Shown here in pieces: positions 1 through 5,651 of a stretch of DNA of 5,651 bases. The stretch is taken from assembly GCA_024640205.1 (NCBI GenBank), contig JAHEFL010000155.1, forward strand, positions 1 to 5,651. Reading direction: 5' to 3'. The position numbers and the translations under genes are program-made. Within the stretch, counting starts at the first letter, position 1. The number at the start of each line of letters is the position of its first letter. The notes below the pieces were generated by a model, which saw only the letters and a program-made list of their open reading frames with translations, did not search any database and was not told where the DNA came from. The DNA is from Flavobacteriales bacterium. Lineage in GTDB: Bacteria; Bacteroidota; Bacteroidia; Flavobacteriales_F; PHOS-HE28.

Positions 1-1623
1 CGTGTAAACGGCCTTGGCCATGCTCCTTATCGCCACCTGCTTGATGATGTTCTCTTCCTCCTTCCCCTGGACGGCCTTCAGCAGCTGGTTAATGGCGTGT
101 GCAAGATCCTCGGTATTCGAGGTGTTCAGATCGTGTCCGAAGCTTTTCGCCAGAGCCCTGAGCTGTGCCACTTTCTCCGGGTCGGGGAGGTCGTGGACAC
201 GGTATACAAAGGGTTTTGCCTTACCCTTGGCCGGGCGGCCCACGGCCGCGGCAACCCGCTTATTTGCGAGCAACATGAACTCCTCGATCAGCCAGTTGGC
301 CGGCCCCATCACCTTTTCATACACGCCGATGGGGCGCCCTTTTTCGTCGAGCTTGAACTTCACCTCATTGCCGCCGATCTCCAACGCACCCTTGGCGATG
401 CGGTCCTTCCTTAGACCGGTCGCCAGCTTTTGCAAAGCGAGAACCTCGTTCTTGAAGGGCCCATCACCCCCGTCGATGATCGTCTGTGCTTCCGCATAGG
501 CGAATCGATGATGCGAGCGCATCACGGTCCGCCCGAACCACTCACCATGGATCATCCCCGAGTTGTCAAGCTCAAAGATGGCGCTGAAGCTTAGTTTGTC
601 CGTGTGCGGATTCAGCGAGCATAGGTCGTTGCTCAGTTTTTCCGGCAGCATGGGAACGACGCGGTCCACCAGGTAAACACTGGTCGCCCGGCTCGCGGCT
701 TCCATGTCGATCACAGTGCCGGGTCGCACGTAATGGCTCACGTCCGCGATGTGCACCCCCACCTCCCAGTTCCCCGAGGTCAGCAAGCGTATGCTCAGCG
801 CATCATCAAGATCCTTGGCATCGTCCGGGTCTATCGTTATGGTCGGGATATTCCTCACATCCCTGCGCAGAGCCACCTCCTTTTCGGTGACACCATCAGG
901 AATGGCCGCACTTGCCTCCAGCACGCTGTCGGGGAATTCGAGCGGAAGTCCGAACTCGGCGAGGATCGCGTGCATTTCCACCTGATGCTCTCCCGCCTTA
1001 CCCAGCACCCTGAGGACCTTGCCGCGAGGAGGGTCTTTGGCATCCTTCCACTCACTTAATTCCATGATCGCCTTGTCCCCTTCCTTGGCGCCGTTCACAT
1101 CCATGGGCGGAATGAAGAACGGCTTTTGAACACGTTGGTCGTCCGCCACCAGGATGATCCGTCCGCCGTGTTGATGAATGGTACCGACGAATTCCGATCG
1201 CCGGCGCTTCATGACCTCCAGCACCCGGCCTTGTACCCTGTTACCCCGGCCGCCCTGTATTTTTATTCTTACCGTATCGCCATGCAAGGCGGTCCCGATG
1301 TCGCCCTGACCTACGTAAACATCCTCTACGCCCTTGGTCCCGAGTCGCACGTAACCGGCTCCGCTGGCTATGATGTCGATCGTACCCTCGATCGCATCAG
1401 GGCCACCCGGGACGGTGTACCTGCCCTTCTTTCCACTTTCGATGCGCTGGTCGTCCAAAAGGCGATCGATGGCATCGAACAGGAGATAGCGTTGACCCTT
1501 ATCCTTGAACCCCAATTGGAGGGCGAGTTGTTGGCTCGTGATCCCAGCTCGTCCGCTGCGGCGAACGGCGTGAAGGACTTCCTGAAGGAGTTGAGCGGGG
1601 GAGGAGTGAGGTTGTCGGGGCAT
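1..1623 (-). CDS. rnr: Ribonuclease R (3'-to-5' exoribonuclease), 3' end cut off by window edge
   Basis: RNase R degrades RNA processively from the 3' end, including structured RNA, and acts in the cytoplasm in mRNA decay, rRNA quality control and tmRNA-linked turnover. I translated the reverse complement: 541 codons read without a stop. Residues about 9-70 form the N-terminal winged-helix domain typical of RNase R, followed by two cold-shock/OB domains (about 80-121 and 145-190) and the RNB catalytic domain. The RNB motif ITIDPDDAKDLDDA starts at residue 262. Asp265, Asp271, Asp273 and Asp274 match the metal-binding aspartates of E. coli RNase R (272, 278, 280, 281), and Tyr317 matches its Tyr324. 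The reading frame leaves the window at IRSMAKAVYT, just before the conserved NIGHYGLAF and HFTSPIRRYPD segments and the S1 domain, so roughly 170-200 residues are missing. The ATG at 1623 is the only reasonable start: an in-frame TAA lies 13 codons upstream with no other start codon between. No Shine-Dalgarno is visible. The gene is divergent from prs. Confidence 0.96.
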   Translation of the reverse strand, partial: MPRQPHSSPAQLLQEVLHAVRRSGRAGITSQQLALQLGFKDKGQRYLLFDAIDRLLDDQRIESGKKGRYTVPGGPDAIEGTIDIIASGAGYVRLGTKGVEDVYVGQGDIGTALHGDTVRIKIQGGRGNRVQGRVLEVMKRRRSEFVGTIHQHGGRIILVADDQRVQKPFFIPPMDVNGAKEGDKAIMELSEWKDAKDPPRGKVLRVLGKAGEHQVEMHAILAEFGLPLEFPDSVLEASAAIPDGVTEKEVALRRDVRNIPTITIDPDDAKDLDDALSIRLLTSGNWEVGVHIADVSHYVRPGTVIDMEAASRATSVYLVDRVVPMLPEKLSNDLCSLNPHTDKLSFSAIFELDNSGMIHGEWFGRTVMRSHHRFAYAEAQTIIDGGDGPFKNEVLALQKLATGLRKDRIAKGALEIGGNEVKFKLDEKGRPIGVYEKVMGPANWLIEEFMLLANKRVAAAVGRPAKGKAKPFVYRVHDLPDPEKVAQLRALAKSFGHDLNTSNTEDLAHAINQLLKAVQGKEEENIIKQVAIRSMAKAVYT

Positions 1624-1654
1624 GAAGAGGCAGGGGCGCGGTTCGGAAGCGGCC

Positions 1655-1662
1655 GCAAGTTA
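1655..1662 (-). promoter_or_regulatory. Possible weak -7 box for rnr
   Basis: On the minus strand the sequence TAACTTGC lies 31 nt upstream of the rnr ATG. It resembles the Bacteroidota -7 consensus TAnnTTTG but has one T too few, and no TTG sits at the usual -33 distance. It is the best candidate I can find in the rnr leader, and the call is weak. Confidence 0.25.
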
Positions 1663-1688
1663 GTCCCGCTCCGGGAGGGGGTCTTCAC

Positions 1689-1700
1689 CAACGATCGTTG
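1689..1700. promoter_or_regulatory. Perfect 12-bp palindrome, candidate operator between rnr and prs
   Basis: CAACGATCGTTG is its own exact reverse complement. It lies in the divergent rnr/prs intergenic region, and its right half supplies the TTG that best fits as the -33 element of the prs promoter. A dimeric regulator bound here would compete with RNA polymerase at prs and could also affect rnr. The palindrome is seen directly; the operator role is inferred and no specific regulator is recognised. Confidence 0.4.
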
Positions 1701-1727
1701 ATAACCACGGGAAGATCGCTACATTTG
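1697..1727 (+). promoter_or_regulatory. Bacteroidota-type promoter of the prs cluster
   Basis: A GTTG (-33 element) at 1697-1700 and TACATTTG at 1720-1727, an exact match to the -7 consensus TAnnTTTG, are separated by 19 bp, as expected for the Bacteroidota primary sigma factor. Transcription would begin near 1731-1734, giving a leader of about 15-18 nt before the prs ATG at 1749. The position favours that ATG over a TTG at 1698, which would lie inside the promoter. Confidence 0.7.
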
Positions 1728-1748
1728 CAGCCCTTTTCCCCGGGACCC

Positions 1749-2696
1749 ATGCAGGAAAGCTCCAAGATCTTCAGCGGCACCGCCACGCGGTATCTGGCCG
1801 AGAAGATCGCCTCGGCCAGCGGCGAGCGACTGGGTGAGGTGACGGTCGCCAGATTCAGCGACGGGGAGTTTCAACCCAGCTTCGAGGAGACCGTGCGGGG
1901 CGAGTTGGTGTTCATTGTTCAAAGCACGTTCCCGCCCAGCGACAACCTTTTCGAGTTGTTGATGATGGTGGATGCTGCAAAACGCGCAAGTGCAAAGCGG
2001 ATCGTAGCGGTGATGCCTTACTTCGGCTTCGCCCGGCAGGACAGAAAAGACAAACCGCGGGTCAGCATCGGAGCGAAACTGGTGGCCAATATGCTTACCG
2101 CGGCAGGGGTTGATCGGATCATGACGATGGACCTCCATGCCGACCAGATACAAGGGTTCTTCGAAGTCCCTGTGGACCATCTGTTCGCTTCCACCATTTT
2201 CCTGCCCCACATCAAGGAAATGGGCCTGAAGGACCTGGTCATGGCGGCGCCGGATACGGGTGGGACGAAGCGGGCCAATGCGTATGCGAAGCACCTTGGC
2301 GTGGAAATGGCGATCTGCTATAAGCAACGCAAGGTGGCCAACCAGGTGGATAGCATGACCGTGATCGGCGATGTGAAGGGCAAGAACGTGGTCCTGGTCG
2401 ATGATATGATCGATACCGCAGGAACACTGACCAAAGCTGCCGATATGATGATGGATCTGGGCGCCATAAGCGTTCGGGCCGTATGTACCCATGCCGTTCT
2501 GAGCGGCGAGGCGTATCAGCGTATCGCCAAGAGCTCGTTGACCGAGTTGATCGTGACCGACACGATCCCCCTGCATCCAGAGCCTGGTTCGGATACGAGC
2601 AAGATCAAACAGATCTCCGTGGCCCAATTGTTCGCTGATGTTATACGCCGGGTACGGACCCACGAGAGCATCAGTAGTCATTTCATAATTGCATAA
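1749..2696 (+). CDS. prs: Ribose-phosphate pyrophosphokinase (PRPP synthetase)
   Basis: This cytoplasmic enzyme makes 5-phosphoribosyl-1-pyrophosphate from ribose 5-phosphate and ATP, feeding purine, pyrimidine, NAD, histidine and tryptophan synthesis. The product is 315 residues, the usual family length. Visible motifs are the ATP-binding segment around FGFARQDRK (residues 92-100), the metal/ATP-binding DLHADQIQGFF (128-138), the GGTKRANAYAKHL segment (171-183), the catalytic flexible-loop KQR (Lys192, Arg194) and the PRPP/ribose-phosphate loop VDDMIDTAGT (217-226). The frame is open 17 codons further upstream to a TTG at 1698, but that start would overlap the promoter. The ATG at 1749 gives an N-terminus (MQESSKIFSGTAT) that aligns with other PRPP synthetases. 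No Shine-Dalgarno is present. It is the first gene of a tight cluster, with the next gene starting 12 nt after its stop. Confidence 0.97.
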   Translation: MQESSKIFSGTATRYLAEKIASASGERLGEVTVARFSDGEFQPSFEETVRGELVFIVQSTFPPSDNLFELLMMVDAAKRASAKRIVAVMPYFGFARQDRKDKPRVSIGAKLVANMLTAAGVDRIMTMDLHADQIQGFFEVPVDHLFASTIFLPHIKEMGLKDLVMAAPDTGGTKRANAYAKHLGVEMAICYKQRKVANQVDSMTVIGDVKGKNVVLVDDMIDTAGTLTKAADMMMDLGAISVRAVCTHAVLSGEAYQRIAKSSLTELIVTDTIPLHPEPGSDTSKIKQISVAQLFADVIRRVRTHESISSHFIIA

Positions 2697-2708
2697 CACC
2701 TACCCAGT

Positions 2709-3347
2709 ATGAATACGGTAACCTTGATCGGAACCCTGCGCAAAGAAGCCGGCACCAAGCATGCCGCCCAGTTGCGTCGCGAAAAGCGTGTTCCTTGTGT
2801 GCTATACGGAGGCGAGACCGCCATCCACTTCAGCGTGGAGGAAGCTGCGCTGAACAAGCTCGTGTTCACTCCTGAGGTGAGCGGTATCGAACTGCAGTTG
2901 GATGGAACCAACACCATGGCCATGATCCAGGAGAAGCAGTTCCATCCTACCACGGACCGTGTGATCCATGTCGATTTCATTGAGCTCGACCAAACGAAAC
3001 CTGCCAAGGTGCGCTTGTCCATACGGGCCAATGGGCAGCCAGTGGGTGTGCGCAAGGGCGGTAAATTGAACCAGACCATGCGGAAGATCCGCGTCAAGGG
3101 TCTGCCTGCCGACATCCCATCCCACTTGGATCTTGATGTGAGCGAACTGGACATCAATCAAAGCATTCATATCAGCGACCTGAACTTCAAGGGCCTGACG
3201 ATGCTTGAACGCCCTAACGATGTGGTCGTTTCCGTCAAGTTGACCAAGAAGGAAGAGAAGGCCGCCACCGAAGCGACCGCCGCTCCCGCCGCGGGCGCTG
3301 CTGCTGCTCCTGCTGCTGCCCCGGAAGCGAAACCGGCCAAGAAGTGA
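2709..3347 (+). CDS. rplY: 50S ribosomal protein L25, long CTC form
   Basis: L25/CTC binds 5S rRNA in the large ribosomal subunit. The product is 212 residues. The N-terminal L25 domain (about 1-95) contains the typical R-x-x-x-VPCVLYGG segment (27-36), and the TL5-like C-terminal beta domain runs from about 97 to 179 (VRKGGKLNQ, IRVKGLPADIPSHLDLDVSEL). The final 33 residues (180-212) are a low-complexity tail with 16 Ala, 4 Pro and scattered Lys/Glu, ending AKPAKK; it is probably disordered and basic at its tip. Such tails are common in CTC proteins of Bacteroidota. The ATG lies 12 nt after the prs stop, and no promoter is visible in that gap, so co-transcription with prs is likely. The order prs-L25-pth matches prs-ctc-spoVC of Bacillus. 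No Shine-Dalgarno is visible. Confidence 0.96.
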   Translation: MNTVTLIGTLRKEAGTKHAAQLRREKRVPCVLYGGETAIHFSVEEAALNKLVFTPEVSGIELQLDGTNTMAMIQEKQFHPTTDRVIHVDFIELDQTKPAKVRLSIRANGQPVGVRKGGKLNQTMRKIRVKGLPADIPSHLDLDVSELDINQSIHISDLNFKGLTMLERPNDVVVSVKLTKKEEKAATEATAAPAAGAAAAPAAAPEAKPAKK

Positions 3348-3406
3348 TCCGTCGCTTCGTACAGTCTGGTTCGTGATGCGCTCTGAAGCGTGTCCGCTGA
3401 ACGTCG

Positions 3407-3970
3407 ATGAAGTACCTGATCGCAGGTCTTGGAAATCCGGGACCGGAGTATGCGGATACCCGGCACAACGTTGGATTCCGGGTGCTGGAGAACCTGGCTG
3501 AATTGTTCGGCAGTGTGTTCGGTAGTGCACGGTATGGGGAACGAACGGAATTCCGCCACAAGGGACGGACGTTCGTTCTGGTCAAGCCTTCCACGTTCAT
3601 GAACCTCAGCGGTAAAGCGCTGCGGTATTGGATGGACAAGGAGAATGTGCCCATCGACAGGGTGTTGGTCGTGACCGATGACATTGCATTGCCTTTCGGA
3701 TCCATTCGCCTGAAGCCAAGAGGAAGCGCAGGAGGTCACAATGGTTTGTCGAACATCATCGAGTTGCTCGGAACGGATGAATTCGCCCGATTGCGTTTCG
3801 GTATTGGTGGGGACTTTCCAAGGGGACGGCAAAGCGAACATGTTCTGGGCGCATGGACCGAGGAAGAGCGCAAGAGCTTGGATGACCGCGTGGAGATGGC
3901 ATCCAAGGGCATCCTTCAATTCGGCATGCTCGGAATACAGCATGCCATGAACAACTTCAACAATCGCTGA
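3407..3970 (+). CDS. pth: Peptidyl-tRNA hydrolase
   Basis: Pth cleaves the ester bond of peptidyl-tRNAs that have dropped off ribosomes, freeing tRNA for reuse; it is cytoplasmic and usually essential. The product is 187 residues, close to the usual 185-195. The N-terminal signature LIAGLGNPGPEYADTRHNVG carries Asn10 and the catalytic His20. FMNLSGK supplies Asn66 (E. coli Asn68), TDDIALP supplies Asp91 (E. coli Asp93), and GGHNGL supplies His111 and Asn112 (E. coli Asn114). RLRFGIGG (128-135) is the second family signature. The start is fixed by the MKYLIAGLGN N-terminus. The gene follows rplY after a 59-nt spacer in which I see no clear promoter, so it is probably the last gene of a prs-rplY-pth operon, although ftnA lies close downstream. 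Confidence 0.97.
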   Translation: MKYLIAGLGNPGPEYADTRHNVGFRVLENLAELFGSVFGSARYGERTEFRHKGRTFVLVKPSTFMNLSGKALRYWMDKENVPIDRVLVVTDDIALPFGSIRLKPRGSAGGHNGLSNIIELLGTDEFARLRFGIGGDFPRGRQSEHVLGAWTEEERKSLDDRVEMASKGILQFGMLGIQHAMNNFNNR

Positions 3971-3983
3971 ACCCCAGGGGGCC

Positions 3984-3991
3984 TAACTTTG
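3984..3991 (+). promoter_or_regulatory. -7 box of a ferritin promoter
   Basis: TAACTTTG is an exact match to the Bacteroidota -7 consensus TAnnTTTG. It lies 13 nt after the pth stop and 21 nt before the ferritin ATG at 4013, the same distance as between the prs box and its ATG. No good TTG stands at the -33 position, so the promoter may be weak or need an activator. The final TTG of this box could be mistaken for a ferritin start codon. Confidence 0.5.
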
Positions 3992-4012
3992 TCCCTTCAA
4001 GAAAACGCACAG

Positions 4013-4525
4013 ATGCTCTCTAAAAAGATCGAAGCGGCCCTGAATGGTCAGGTGGCCATTGAAGCGGCTAGTAGCCAAGCCTATCTTGCCATGGCTTCAT
4101 GGGCTGAAAATCAAGGACTTAGCGGTACCGCCGCCTTCCTTTATCGGCACAGCGATGAGGAGCGGGTCCACATGCTCAAATTGATCAAATTCATCAATGA
4201 ACGTGGCGGTCACGCCGTGGTGCCGGCCTTAAAGCAGCCTTCCACCAAGTTCCGCTCCATCACGGACATCTTTCAGAGCTTGTTGGAACATGAGACCAAG
4301 GTTACCAATGAGATCAACGGGGTGGTCGATCTGTGCCTGAAGGAGAAGGATTATACCACGCACAATTTCATGCAGTGGTATGTGAGTGAGCAGATCGAAG
4401 AAGAGGCGCTGGCGCGCACCTTGATCGACAAATTGAACTTGATCGGGAACGATAAGGGTGGTCTATACCTGTTCGACCGGGACCTTGAAGGCACGGCCGG
4501 GGGGCCAGGCGCCACCGCCGCATAG
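4013..4525 (+). CDS. ftnA: Non-heme bacterial ferritin
   Basis: Ferritin assembles into a 24-subunit shell that oxidises Fe(II) and stores it as mineral in the cytoplasm, limiting iron-driven oxidative damage. The product from ATG 4013 is 170 residues. Every iron ligand of E. coli FtnA is present at the same number: Glu17, Glu50, His53, Glu94, Gln127 and Glu130 for sites A and B, and Glu49, Glu126 and Glu129 for the third site. The strongly conserved NFMQWYVSEQIEEE (118-131) and GLYLFDRDL (150-158) are also present. A short Gly/Ala-rich tail (160-170) follows the last helix. The frame is open upstream to a TTG at 3989, which would add eight residues but lies in the -7 box. ATG 4013 gives MLSKKIEAALNGQ, which aligns with MLKPEMIEKLNEQ of FtnA. 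It follows pth by 42 nt and converges on the M28 peptidase gene. No heme-ligand Met typical of bacterioferritin is evident. Confidence 0.94.
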   Translation: MLSKKIEAALNGQVAIEAASSQAYLAMASWAENQGLSGTAAFLYRHSDEERVHMLKLIKFINERGGHAVVPALKQPSTKFRSITDIFQSLLEHETKVTNEINGVVDLCLKEKDYTTHNFMQWYVSEQIEEEALARTLIDKLNLIGNDKGGLYLFDRDLEGTAGGPGATAA

Positions 4526-4531
4526 GGTGTG

Positions 4532-5651
4532 TCACCAGGGCCAATCCCCTCCGATACGAAGAGGGCCTTCAAGCCCGGCATTGGTCAGGGCTGAACGCAG
4601 TTCCGCCTCGGTGAAATGCGATGGCAGGGTGGTCGTAGCAGCCAGTGCATAAAGCAGCATTCCCGTGAAGCGTACGTTGTTCACCATGGCCTGCGGATCG
4701 ACCAAATGGATGTCGTCGCAGCTGCTGTGGTAGCATCCATAGACATGGCCCGCTAGTCGGCTTAATGGGTATAGGACCGGTACGCCGGCAAGGAGAAATG
4801 GCTGGTGATCGCTATGCAACCAGACCTCTTCGCTGAGATCGCCTGGGAAGGAGGCACTATCCACCGCGGAAATGTGGCGGCAAAGCGACCCCAGAAGATC
4901 GGGCCAATCACCGGGTCCGGCCACTCCGAACCCCCTGGGGTTACCGCTCATATCCAGATTGATCATACACTGTATGTGTGCTAGTTCACCGGTTGAACGA
5001 TAGTGTTCAACCAAAGCACGGGAACCCAGCAATCCCTGTTCCTCACCCATGAATAGTACGAAACGTATCGTGCGCCCCGGTCTGAAGGGCATGGCCTGCA
5101 TGGCCCTTGCGAGATCCAGGATGGAATACGCTCCGAGTCCATTATCCGTTGCCCCAGTGGCAAGGTCCCAACTGTCCAGGTGGCCGCCCACCAGCACCAC
5201 CTCGTCGGGCCGATCAGTGCCTTTGATCTCTGCGATCACATTATGTGCTTCGACCAGACTGCTCCGGTTGGTCATCCCCAACCGAATGGTAAGTGGTTCC
5301 TTATTGGCCAGCCTGGTGCGCAGTGCGTAGCCATCCTCGGCAGAAATACATGCGGCCGGTACCGGTATGGAACGGCCGTCTATGGAAGCCGTGCCTGTAA
5401 GCAGGACGCCACCCTCGACCTGGTTCACGAAGACGATTGCTGCAACTCCGCGTTCGAGAGCGATAGCCGCTTTTTCACTGCGATGCAGGTTCCGCTTCCC
5501 GGGCGCGGCATTCACCAGTCCCAAATTGACAAGGATAACCGATCCCTGTAACGCATCCCCGATACTGTCCAGGTCGTCGGGAAGGCCATTTCCGGCATCC
5601 ACCAGAACAGCCTCCACATCAGCATTCAAAGGTGTATTAGCCAACGCCACG
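4532..5651 (-). CDS. PA-domain M28 family zinc metallopeptidase, 5' end cut off by window edge
   Basis: M28 enzymes are di-zinc amino- or carboxypeptidases, and relatives with a PA domain are usually secreted or periplasmic. About 372 residues of the C-terminal part are visible; numbering here starts at the window edge. Residues about 35-125 resemble a protease-associated (PA) insert (GSVILVNLG, then AIALERGVAAIVFVN and SIPVPAACIS). The M28 core follows, with zinc ligands His157 (GGHLDSWD), Asp169 (GATDNG), Glu204 (MGEEQGLLGS; Glu203 would be the general base), Asp233 (NLDMSG) and His308 (CYHSSCDD). The HLDSWD form resembles the carboxypeptidase Q-like group, but the substrate cannot be read from sequence. 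The C-terminus (LRIGGDWPW) is complete, with TGA at 4534-4532. The N-terminus, including any signal peptide, lies outside the window. A GTG at 5650 is an internal Val codon in my reading, not the start. The gene converges on ftnA with a 6-bp gap. Confidence 0.92.
   Translation of the reverse strand, partial: VALANTPLNADVEAVLVDAGNGLPDDLDSIGDALQGSVILVNLGLVNAAPGKRNLHRSEKAAIALERGVAAIVFVNQVEGGVLLTGTASIDGRSIPVPAACISAEDGYALRTRLANKEPLTIRLGMTNRSSLVEAHNVIAEIKGTDRPDEVVLVGGHLDSWDLATGATDNGLGAYSILDLARAMQAMPFRPGRTIRFVLFMGEEQGLLGSRALVEHYRSTGELAHIQCMINLDMSGNPRGFGVAGPGDWPDLLGSLCRHISAVDSASFPGDLSEEVWLHSDHQPFLLAGVPVLYPLSRLAGHVYGCYHSSCDDIHLVDPQAMVNNVRFTGMLLYALAATTTLPSHFTEAELRSALTNAGLEGPLRIGGDWPW

Noticed and set aside
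14..499. Plus-strand open frames of 161 and 105 codons (14-499 and 97-414)
   Set aside because: Both are antisense to the RNB catalytic domain of rnr, which reads without interruption through the region.
1..1623. Possible broken rnr, because no complete minus-strand gene closes within this stretch
   Set aside because: Direct translation from 1623 to 1 gives 541 codons without a stop or frame change. The gene simply continues past the left edge.
1126..1701. A 191-codon plus-strand open frame
   Set aside because: It lies antisense to the well-supported N-terminal and OB domains of rnr and matches nothing I recognise.
1719..2699. A 326-codon open frame on the minus strand covering the whole of prs
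   Set aside because: It is opposite a clear PRPP synthetase with full motifs, and its translation shows no recognisable domain and a composition rich in His, Arg and Gln. Long antisense frames are expected opposite GC-biased genes.
3353..3390. Inverted repeat CGCTTC ... GAAGCG in the rplY-pth spacer
   Set aside because: Only 6 bp of stem around a 26-nt loop, no U-tract and no extension of the arms; not convincing as a terminator or attenuator.
2802..3943. Minus-strand open frames across rplY and pth (2802-3530, 3167-3943, 3235-3705)
   Set aside because: They are shadows of two conserved genes, overlap each other and have no recognisable protein features.
3972..3981. CCCCAGGGGG just after the pth stop as a terminator
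   Set aside because: The symmetric arms leave a one-base loop, and no T-run follows, so it cannot form a normal terminator hairpin.
5648..5650. GTG at the right edge as the start of the M28 peptidase gene
   Set aside because: The PA domain begins soon after, and a signal peptide plus N-terminal peptidase segment are expected upstream. The frame runs off the window, so this GTG is most likely an internal Val codon.

Overview
The window looks like chromosomal DNA of a fairly GC-rich member of the Bacteroidota, probably a Flavobacteriales-like lineage. Three things point there. The protein variants are of that kind, for example the PRPP synthetase and the long CTC-type L25. No gene has a clear Shine-Dalgarno sequence. 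Two exact copies of the Bacteroidota -7 promoter box (TAnnTTTG) lie in front of genes. Assignment below phylum is a guess.

Layout: positions 1-1623 (minus strand) carry the first 541 codons of rnr (RNase R), whose 3' end lies beyond the left edge. A 125-bp divergent intergenic region (1624-1748) follows. It holds a good prs promoter and a perfect 12-bp palindrome overlapping the promoter's -33 element. Next comes the plus-strand cluster prs (1749-2696), rplY/ctc (2709-3347) and pth (3407-3970), an order also known from Bacillus (prs-ctc-spoVC). A non-heme ferritin gene (4013-4525) follows pth with its own -7 box. It converges, with a 6-bp gap, on a minus-strand PA-domain/M28 zinc peptidase gene (4532-5651) whose 5' end is off the right edge.

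How the genes fit together: prs makes PRPP for nucleotide, His, Trp and NAD synthesis. L25 binds 5S rRNA in the large ribosomal subunit, and Pth recycles peptidyl-tRNA. The divergent rnr degrades structured RNA and takes part in RNA quality control. The core of the window is therefore nucleotide supply plus translation and RNA maintenance. Ferritin (iron storage) and the M28 peptidase (peptide processing, probably exported) look like neighbours rather than members of that pathway.

Every gene reads through without frameshift, and all catalytic residues that fall inside the window are present. I see no mobile element, CRISPR array, RNA gene or new multi-gene system. The points worth a second look are regulatory: the operator-like palindrome, the two promoters with identical spacing to their start codons, and the corrected starts of prs and ftnA.
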